64,000 nt of DNA from an uncultured Acetatifactor sp. (GTDB lineage: Bacteria > Bacillota > Clostridia > Lachnospirales > Lachnospiraceae). The stretch lies in the NCBI GenBank assembly GCA_947594835.1, contig CANQEH010000003.1, positions 1 through 64,000 on the forward strand, read 5' to 3'. Below the pieces are notes generated by a model that saw nothing but the letters and a program-made list of their open reading frames with translations, made no database searches and had not been told where the DNA came from. This document shows positions 48,682-55,355 of the stretch, one piece after another (positions within the stretch are counted from its first letter, which is position 1; each line of letters starts with the position of its first letter). A program made the position numbers and the translations under genes.

Positions 48682-51273
48682 TCACCGGACTACCATGTAA
48701 TCCCTGGCCGGAACCGTCCCGCCCTCCGGCGTTTCGGCGTCCTCATAACTGTAGTTCACATAGACTTTCGTCCCGTCCTCATACACAGTGCAGGAAACCT
48801 CCGGCCCGATCTTCTCATGCCCCGTCATCTTCTGGCCGAACACATGGCCCAGCTGTGCGTCATATCTGTTGTAGATCTCCATCATCCTGTCGTGCCATGC
48901 GGCAAAGTCAGAGGCGTAATACTCGGTATAAAGCGTCTTCTGCAGGGCAAAGGCCGTCTCCCGCATGAGGGAGAAATTCAGCCCGGCGCCGTACTCCGCC
49001 GCCAGCAGGATCCGCTCCTGGGTGTCCCCGGTGTTCACCGGCGCCCCGGTGTAGTCCACATAGCCGTGGATGGCCATCTGGTAAAAGGGGACAAAGTCGT
49101 CCACAATGGTGTACTCGCTTCCTCTTAAGTCCATATCGGTGATGATGTCGCAGTAAGGCATGGCGTAATCGTTGCCCATGTTCACCATCACTTTCCTGCC
49201 CGCATCCGCCATGGCTTTGAGCTGTTCGACCTGGCGGTAAAGCGTGTTCTGGCGACTGGAGGGTTTCTTGCGGTAATAGTCCGAGGAGAGATCCATCCCC
49301 GTGTCCCGCAGGGCCACTCCCGTCCCATAGGTTCCGGCGGCATCGGACAAATTCTGTGCCATCTCAAGGGCCAGATCCGTGTGCAGCAGATAGTAGCTGT
49401 CGATGCCCTCCCTGGCCGCATACGTCACGTCGCTGTAGACGAACAGCTCCGCCCTCTCCTTGCTCAGGAACTTGGCCGCGTCGGTAAAGGAATTAAAGCC
49501 GTTTAACAGATTGCTGTCGTACTCATACTGGGTCACGCCCTCCAGATACAGATCCACTCCCAGGTCCTGGGCCGCCTGGGCCAGCTCCTTCAGCCCCTTT
49601 TTCCCTCCCAGGGAAGAAATCGGCCTGACGGAGTTTAAAATCTTCTGGTTCACGCCCCCGTTGCACCACCCGGTGAGCTTCACGGAAATGTTATCCATCC
49701 CCTCCTGCTTTAACTGCCCGATCATATCCGCCGCCTCCGCAAAGGAGGTCAGCTTTAACGGCCTTGACACCGGCACGCCCAGAATCTGTTTCACCTTGTC
49801 TACCGCGCCCACAATCTCCAGCGCCACCGGCGTTCCCTCCTCTTCCCGCAGGGACAGGTAGCCGTCGTACTGATCCAGCAGGTATTCCCGATAGGCTGCC
49901 GCCATATCGGCGTAGCTGCCGGAGTCCACGAAACGGTATCTCTGGATCAGCGTCTCGTCGGGCAGGTCTTCCAGATACACATAGATATCGCTGTTTGCAA
50001 TGTCTCCCACCTCATATTTTTCGCGGACACAGATACTGTAAAGCGCGTTTGCGTAGTTATAGCTGTTGTTGTGGCCACTTACATCCGCCCGGATGGAGGC
50101 GTAGGGCGCCCCTTCCTCCAGAATGCACAGGAAGGAATCGTCCGCCACAGAGATGCCGAAGGTGTTAAAGTAAGTCCTGGTATCATGAACCACGGCCTCT
50201 CTGGACAGCGCCATATCCCATCCGTACACATTGGCGTAGTAACCGTTCTGGGAGAGCTTCCCATTGTTAAACCTGATGATTGCGCCGCCGCCCTCGGGAA
50301 CCAGGAGATAGCCCTCGTCCTGTCCGTCCCCCGCCCCGAAGTAAGGCAGGATGGACAGCGTGTAAATGGGATACTCCTCCTTGTACTCAAGCTCCCCCAG
50401 GGGGAGTTCCACCACCAGATCCTTTCCATCCAGCCGGTAGATCATGTTCATATTGAACACAGGCTTGTCGGAAGTACTCTGGGAGTGGTCAAGCTCCTTG
50501 TCCGCGGCGTAAGCTTCCAGCGTATAGCCTGCGGCCTCGAAATATTCCTCCATTTTCTTCTTTACGCTGTCGCTGGCATTGTCCCGCAGCACATAGATGA
50601 CTTCCGTCTCCAGAATGGGATAATTGAGAAGAAGCTGCTCTTTGTCGTCCTTTTTCCCCAGTTTGTTGATGTCATACTTTTTATAGTACTGCTTTACCAT
50701 GTTGAGCGCGGTCTTATCCATGGAAGCGGTCCAATCGTCGAACTGGGTCTGCGTGGTCACCGGGGGAATCAGAAACTCCTTTGCCGTATCCCCCACAGAA
50801 TAGTTGACCCGGACGTAGTCCTCCCCCGTCTCGATCTCGTAGATACCGTTTTTGATGCTGTAATCATAGTTGTTGTACTGGGTCTCCAGTCCCGCCGTCA
50901 CGCTGTAACTCATGGACAGCGTGGACATGAGCTTCCCCTTCTCCGAAGTCAGGGCGATGGGATCGTCCGCGCCGCCCTCCGGGTTGGAATACCAGACCTT
51001 GCCCGTCTCCTTCACTTCCACGCTAAACTGCGTGGTGGTCGGATCCATGGTAAACTTTAACTGATCGTTCTCCATCACGATGGGTTCGGAAGATCCCTCG
51101 TAGGCGTTGATCTTCACGATCTCCTCCGGCTCGGTCTCGTTTTTATAATTGAGGATCACAAACACAAAAGCTGCGATGACCGCCAGAAGTATGACGGGGA
51201 CGATCAGGCTCTTTGCCCTGCGGGCTGCGGCAGCTTTCCACTCTGCCCTTCTCACTGATTTTTCTTTTTTCAT
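48682..51273 (-). CDS. DUF5696-type membrane-anchored extracellular protein
   Basis: The 863-residue protein has a short basic cytoplasmic tail, a single membrane helix (SLIVPVILLAVIAAFVFVIL, about 22-42) and a long extracellular region. The first part (about 50-500) looks beta-rich, as in sugar-binding supersandwich domains (DQLKFTMDPTTTQFSVEVKETGKVWYSNP). The rest resembles a TIM-barrel hydrolase (ISVKLTGWCNGGVNQ, ELAQAAQDLGVDLYLEGVTQYEY). From memory it corresponds to DUF5696; no catalytic assignment is possible. It sits between YIP1 and the permease pair, suggesting a surface glycan-processing or docking role. The ATG at 51273 is chosen over the track start. Confidence 0.72.
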   Translation of the reverse strand: MKKEKSVRRAEWKAAAARRAKSLIVPVILLAVIAAFVFVILNYKNETEPEEIVKINAYEGSSEPIVMENDQLKFTMDPTTTQFSVEVKETGKVWYSNPEGGADDPIALTSEKGKLMSTLSMSYSVTAGLETQYNNYDYSIKNGIYEIETGEDYVRVNYSVGDTAKEFLIPPVTTQTQFDDWTASMDKTALNMVKQYYKKYDINKLGKKDDKEQLLLNYPILETEVIYVLRDNASDSVKKKMEEYFEAAGYTLEAYAADKELDHSQSTSDKPVFNMNMIYRLDGKDLVVELPLGELEYKEEYPIYTLSILPYFGAGDGQDEGYLLVPEGGGAIIRFNNGKLSQNGYYANVYGWDMALSREAVVHDTRTYFNTFGISVADDSFLCILEEGAPYASIRADVSGHNNSYNYANALYSICVREKYEVGDIANSDIYVYLEDLPDETLIQRYRFVDSGSYADMAAAYREYLLDQYDGYLSLREEEGTPVALEIVGAVDKVKQILGVPVSRPLKLTSFAEAADMIGQLKQEGMDNISVKLTGWCNGGVNQKILNSVRPISSLGGKKGLKELAQAAQDLGVDLYLEGVTQYEYDSNLLNGFNSFTDAAKFLSKERAELFVYSDVTYAAREGIDSYYLLHTDLALEMAQNLSDAAGTYGTGVALRDTGMDLSSDYYRKKPSSRQNTLYRQVEQLKAMADAGRKVMVNMGNDYAMPYCDIITDMDLRGSEYTIVDDFVPFYQMAIHGYVDYTGAPVNTGDTQERILLAAEYGAGLNFSLMRETAFALQKTLYTEYYASDFAAWHDRMMEIYNRYDAQLGHVFGQKMTGHEKIGPEVSCTVYEDGTKVYVNYSYEDAETPEGGTVPARDYMVVR

Positions 51274-51302
51274 GGTCACTACCATCCTTTACGCTAACGG
51301 GC

Positions 51303-51959
51303 TCATAGCCGGAACATGATCTCCCTGGCCAGGGAGATGAAGTATGCCACGCCCTGTGTGATCATACTGAAAAACAGCATCAGCAGAAATACCATCACCA
51401 GCATCGCAATCAGGCTGACGAACATAAACAGAAGGTTCTTCGACATCTTAAACTCATGGATCTGCGCCATGGCCGCCACGATCAGCAGGGCGGCCCACAC
51501 CAGGGAGACCGCGCTTAAGGCCGAATAGAACTCCGCCTCATCCACCGTCACGAAATTGCTGAACACCATAAGCGGCAACTGTATCAGTGGATAGGGGGTC
51601 AGCGCATAGCAGGTGGCCATATAGACCTGCCCCAGGCGCCCCTTCCCGTCAAACAGCGTCGTCAGCGCCCAGTTGCCCACCACAAACAGCATCAGCGGGA
51701 AAAGCACGCTGGCCAGGTACAGGAAGATGTTTAACTCCTCCCAGTACACGTTTAAGAAGATGAAACTGGTGTAGCGCAGCTTCATCACCCGCACCATAAG
51801 CGTCAGGATCAGGATCGTGTTCGCCGCCGCGTAGGATCCCCTCCTCTCGTGGGTTAAGTCCCAGAAGCCGTCCAGAGGGTGGGTGATGCAGTACAGCGCA
51901 AACTTTAGTGACCCGAAATAATGTTGATAGGTTTCTTTCTTTTTCAGTGCAGCAATCAT
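51303..51959 (-). CDS. YIP1-family-like membrane protein
   Basis: The 218-residue protein has a short N-terminal soluble part (KFALYCITHPLDGFWDLTHERRGSY) and then about five membrane segments. The pattern HPLDGFWDL..ERRGS and ALTPYPLIQLPLMVFSNF is that of bacterial YIP1-domain proteins found next to lplABC-type importers. The function of this group is unknown; it may assemble or gate the transporter. ACGGAGG precedes the ATG. It sits between the NHL/TPR gene and the DUF5696-type gene with gaps of under 30 bp. Confidence 0.78.
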   Translation of the reverse strand: MIAALKKKETYQHYFGSLKFALYCITHPLDGFWDLTHERRGSYAAANTILILTLMVRVMKLRYTSFIFLNVYWEELNIFLYLASVLFPLMLFVVGNWALTTLFDGKGRLGQVYMATCYALTPYPLIQLPLMVFSNFVTVDEAEFYSALSAVSLVWAALLIVAAMAQIHEFKMSKNLLFMFVSLIAMLVMVFLLMLFFSMITQGVAYFISLAREIMFRL

Positions 51960-51975
51960 ACCGGCCTCCGTTTAT

Positions 51976-53478
51976 CTAGGTTCTGAAGATATCTGCGCTA
52001 TCGATCTCACGGCGGATCTCCCTGATCCTGCCGATGGACAGAGGGATCAGAAAGACTGCCAGCAGCACCAGGATGATGGCCACGATGTGATCCTCCACCC
52101 ACTCCTTGCGGTACTGTTTGTAAGCCTTGGAGTAGTTGTCCGCGTCGTACTTCAGTTCAAAGTAATCCATGGCTTCCCGGTATCTCTCCTGCCTTAGCAG
52201 CGACCGCCCGATGCCGATATAGGCCAGATCGTAATTTCCATCCAGCTCCATGACCTTTTCCCAGGACTGCCCGGAAGCGACGTAATCGCCGTCGTCAAAC
52301 TGCTCTACGGCCTCGTAGATCAGGGAGCCGAACTGGGTGGGCACAAACAGGGTGATGCTGCTGTCCAGGGAATCCAGCACCAAAAGGTCGTGCCCCATGT
52401 GTTCGATGGCGGCTGGCTGCCGGAAAAATCCGTTGACATTGCCGTTTCCGCCAAAGGCGAACACCATCTTGCCCTGGTCGTCGTAGCCGAAGAGACGCCC
52501 CCTGTTTTTGTCCAGACAGACGTAGATATCATTGTCCAGCACCGTCACGTCCGTAAAGAGCGATGTGCCGGAATAACCGCCGCCCTCGCCCCAGTACAGG
52601 TCGCCGTACACCGGCCATTCCCCGTTCTGGACAAGGATGTTGCTTCCCATCAGGTTCAGCTTGCGGACCGGCTCCGCCGTCTTTGCCCGCAGGTCGTCCT
52701 CGGTGACATTGTCCGTGACCGTGTAGATGAAGCCCTCACGGTCCATGTAGAGATTGTCATACTCCGTGGGGACAAACGCCTCCATCTGCGCCCTCTGTTC
52801 CTGGGTGGCAAACTTTTTCCAGAGGTAATCCGTAAAGTCGTAGGTCACCGGGGTCGCCCCCACAAACCCGGAGAAGACGCCGTCGTTTTCATATTTTACC
52901 AGACCCTTGTTGATCCCTGTCGCGATGCAGTAGACCCGCCCCGCCGTGTCCACCGCGATCTTGCTGGGCTGGAACGCGCTCTTTTCATCCAGGGAGGAAT
53001 CCACCGGCCTGTCAAACTGCATCAGATACGTCAGATCCTGATCCAGCTTTAAGATCCTCGCGTTTCCCTTGTCGGCGATGAAAAGATCCCCCTCCTCGGA
53101 CACCGCCAGGTCGCTGGGGGAAGAAAAGGTATTGTTTCCCTCGCCGCCCCGGAACCCGTCGATGACGCGCACCAGTTCAAACTGCTCCGTCCCCGTCCTC
53201 TCCAGCTGGATGATCCTGTTGTTGCCCGTGTCACAGATGTAGACCATGTCGTCTTTTACGAACATCCCCTCCGGACTTTTCAGGTTTAAGTCAAGCCCCA
53301 GATCCGCCGCCGTAAAGACCTTGCAGACCGAGTAGGCGTCCGGCGAATCCTGCACGTCGCCCCACCAGTCGTAATTGTATGTATAGCTCCTGTCTGCGGC
53401 ACAGACCTCCATGGCCGGCGCCAGCACGGCGGACAGCCCAATTGTCAGGGCAAGCATCCCTTTGATCGTCTTTTTCAT
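51976..53478 (-). CDS. secreted NHL-repeat protein with TPR and C-terminal membrane anchor
   Basis: The 500-residue protein has a cleavable-type signal sequence (MKKTIKGMLALTIGLSAVLA to VCAADRS). NHL beta-propeller repeats follow (about 45-370; SPEGMFVKDDMVYICDTGNNRIIQLE, SPSDLAVSEEGDLFIADKGNARILKL, QPAAIEHMGHDLLVLDSLDS). A short TPR pair (about 385-450; GQSWEKVMELDGNYDLAYIGIGRSLLRQERYREAMDYF) and a C-terminal membrane helix (HIVAIILVLLAVFLIPLSIG) with a basic tail complete it. The layout implies an extracellular scaffold tethered at its C-terminus. It lies between two permease genes' units and YIP1 with short gaps. Enzymatic activity is not evident. Confidence 0.83.
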   Translation of the reverse strand: MKKTIKGMLALTIGLSAVLAPAMEVCAADRSYTYNYDWWGDVQDSPDAYSVCKVFTAADLGLDLNLKSPEGMFVKDDMVYICDTGNNRIIQLERTGTEQFELVRVIDGFRGGEGNNTFSSPSDLAVSEEGDLFIADKGNARILKLDQDLTYLMQFDRPVDSSLDEKSAFQPSKIAVDTAGRVYCIATGINKGLVKYENDGVFSGFVGATPVTYDFTDYLWKKFATQEQRAQMEAFVPTEYDNLYMDREGFIYTVTDNVTEDDLRAKTAEPVRKLNLMGSNILVQNGEWPVYGDLYWGEGGGYSGTSLFTDVTVLDNDIYVCLDKNRGRLFGYDDQGKMVFAFGGNGNVNGFFRQPAAIEHMGHDLLVLDSLDSSITLFVPTQFGSLIYEAVEQFDDGDYVASGQSWEKVMELDGNYDLAYIGIGRSLLRQERYREAMDYFELKYDADNYSKAYKQYRKEWVEDHIVAIILVLLAVFLIPLSIGRIREIRREIDSADIFRT

Positions 53479-53496
53479 AGGCCACCTCATTCCCTG

Positions 53497-54405
53497 TCAG
53501 TCCTTCAGTCCGGAGCTTGCCATGGTTTCCAGGATCTGGCTCTCGGAGAAGATGAATATCGCGATGGGGACTATCATCAGAACGACTAACACCGCCGCCC
53601 CCTGTCCGGTTCTGGCAATCCCGCCGCTCTGGATCTGCTGCATGGCGTACACAAGGGTCTTCTTCTCCTCCGAGTAGATGAAAGTGGCCGCCTTATTGTT
53701 CCACAGCCCCTGCACCGAGAAGATGATCAGCGTCATCCACGCAGGCTTCACATTCGGCATCACGATGGTGCGGAAAACCCTCCACTCGTTTGCGCCGTCA
53801 ATCTTGGCCGCCTCGATCAGGGAGGTGGGAAGCCCTTCCATGAACTGCTTCATGAGGAACAGCCCCATGGGCGCCGCAAAGCCCGGCACGACGATGGCCC
53901 AGTAGGTGTCGATCCATCCCAGCTTGTTTAAGATCATATAGTTGGGGATCTGGGTCACATAGCCGGTGAACATCATGGCCACCGTCACCAGATGGAAGAA
54001 GGTCTTCCCCCCGGGAAAGTCGTATTTCGCCAGCACGAAAGCGCCCATGGAGGCCACGATCAGATGCCCCGCTGTGCCCACAAAGGTGATAAACACCGTG
54101 TTGAACAGGTATCTGGAAAAGGTGACCCAGGATTTCCCCATGGTCACGAACAGGTCGAAAAAGTTATCCAGGGTCGGATTCTGCGCCAGGATCTTGGGCG
54201 GGAACTTAAACAGCTCATCCAAGGGCTTCAGCGCGCTGCTGACGGCATACACCAGCGGGAACACCATGACCACAGCCACCAGGAAAAGAAACAGGTACAG
54301 GAAAAAATCCCCGGCGATGGAACGGTTCGGTTTCCTCCTCTTGATCAGCTTCTTGTGATAGATTGCTACTGTTTCCGCGTTCTGTTGATTCTTCCTTCTG
54401 TCCAT
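53497..54405 (-). CDS. ABC transporter permease (LplC/YtcP type)
   Basis: The 302-residue permease has six membrane segments and begins with a basic tail (KKLIKRRKPNRSIAGDFFLY). LVYAVSSALKPLDELFKFPPKILAQNPT is typical of LplC/YtcP-type subunits, and the EAA loop is SLIEAAKIDGANEWRVFRTIVMP. These serve complex-oligosaccharide importers. It overlaps nothing but starts two bases before the LplB-type stop. It pairs with the LplB-type permease upstream and differs from the MalG-like one at 46.7 kb, so two distinct importers, or one importer with four permeases, are encoded. Confidence 0.92.
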   Translation of the reverse strand: MDRRKNQQNAETVAIYHKKLIKRRKPNRSIAGDFFLYLFLFLVAVVMVFPLVYAVSSALKPLDELFKFPPKILAQNPTLDNFFDLFVTMGKSWVTFSRYLFNTVFITFVGTAGHLIVASMGAFVLAKYDFPGGKTFFHLVTVAMMFTGYVTQIPNYMILNKLGWIDTYWAIVVPGFAAPMGLFLMKQFMEGLPTSLIEAAKIDGANEWRVFRTIVMPNVKPAWMTLIIFSVQGLWNNKAATFIYSEEKKTLVYAMQQIQSGGIARTGQGAAVLVVLMIVPIAIFIFSESQILETMASSGLKD

Positions 54406-54406
54406 A

Positions 54407-55345
54407 TCAGGTTCCCACTCTCCTCAACAAACTTTGTATGGCCTTATTGCACAGGATCATAATGAGGAACAATATCGTCGCGATGGCGCAGGCGTAACCC
54501 ATCTCAAAACGGGTAAATCCGTAGTCGAACAGGTGGGTGACGATGGTGCGCGCCGCATAGTCCGTACTGGGGTATCCGCAGAGGGCCATGGTCACATCGC
54601 AGACGCCGAAGGCCTGGGTGATAGACATCACCGCGCCGAACATCAGCATGGGCTTCATGTTGGGGAGGGTGATGTACCACAGCTCCTGCCACCTGTTCTT
54701 GATGCCGTCCATATATCCGGCCTCAAACTGGGAGCGGTCCACGCCCTGCAGCCCGGCTACAAAGGAGAGGAACCCTGTGCCCAGGCTCATCCACAGGATG
54801 ACCAGCATACAAATCGGCAGCATATAGGTCGGATTGATGAACCAGAGGATCGGCGTGTCAATGATACCCAGGTTCATCAGAAACGCATTCACATATCCGT
54901 AGGCGTCTCCCCTGAAGAACACGGAAAAGATCACGAAACAGTTTCCCGCAATGGAGGGAGCGTAAAACACCACCACCGCCACGCTGCGCACCCAGCGGGG
55001 CAGCTCGTTGATCAGCCAGGCGAACAGGAAGGACATGATATACCCCAGGGGGCCCGTCACCAGCGCGATCAGGAAAGTATTCTTGATACTGATCAAGAAG
55101 ATATCGTCCTCTAAAAGCAGGCTGATGTAATTCTTCAGGCCAATGAACTTTGGCGGCTCCAGAATATTGTAATAGGTAAAGCTGAAAAAGATGGAGGCCA
55201 CCACCGGCGCAATGTAAAACAGGGTAAACAGCAGGGCGTAGGGCAGAAGAAAGAGATAACACATCTTGCTCCGCTTCGCCTTTTTCCACGCCACCTTCAT
55301 ATTGTGCCTGCGCAGAACGAGGTATTTTTTGATGTATTCTTTCAT
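54407..55345 (-). CDS. ABC transporter permease (LplB/YtcQ-partner type)
   Basis: The 312-residue permease shows KRSKMCYLFLLPYALLFTLFYIAPVVASIFFSFTYYN, the LplB-like opening, six membrane segments and the EAA-like loop QFEAGYMDGIKNRWQELWYITLPNMKP. The canonical EAA alanines read EAG, which is common in this subfamily. ATAGGGGG lies upstream of the ATG at 55345; that start overlaps no neighbour, while the track start overlaps the giant binding-protein gene. It is the second gene of the long locus transcript. Confidence 0.92.
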   Translation of the reverse strand: MKEYIKKYLVLRRHNMKVAWKKAKRSKMCYLFLLPYALLFTLFYIAPVVASIFFSFTYYNILEPPKFIGLKNYISLLLEDDIFLISIKNTFLIALVTGPLGYIMSFLFAWLINELPRWVRSVAVVVFYAPSIAGNCFVIFSVFFRGDAYGYVNAFLMNLGIIDTPILWFINPTYMLPICMLVILWMSLGTGFLSFVAGLQGVDRSQFEAGYMDGIKNRWQELWYITLPNMKPMLMFGAVMSITQAFGVCDVTMALCGYPSTDYAARTIVTHLFDYGFTRFEMGYACAIATILFLIMILCNKAIQSLLRRVGT

Positions 55346-55355
55346 GCTCCACCCC

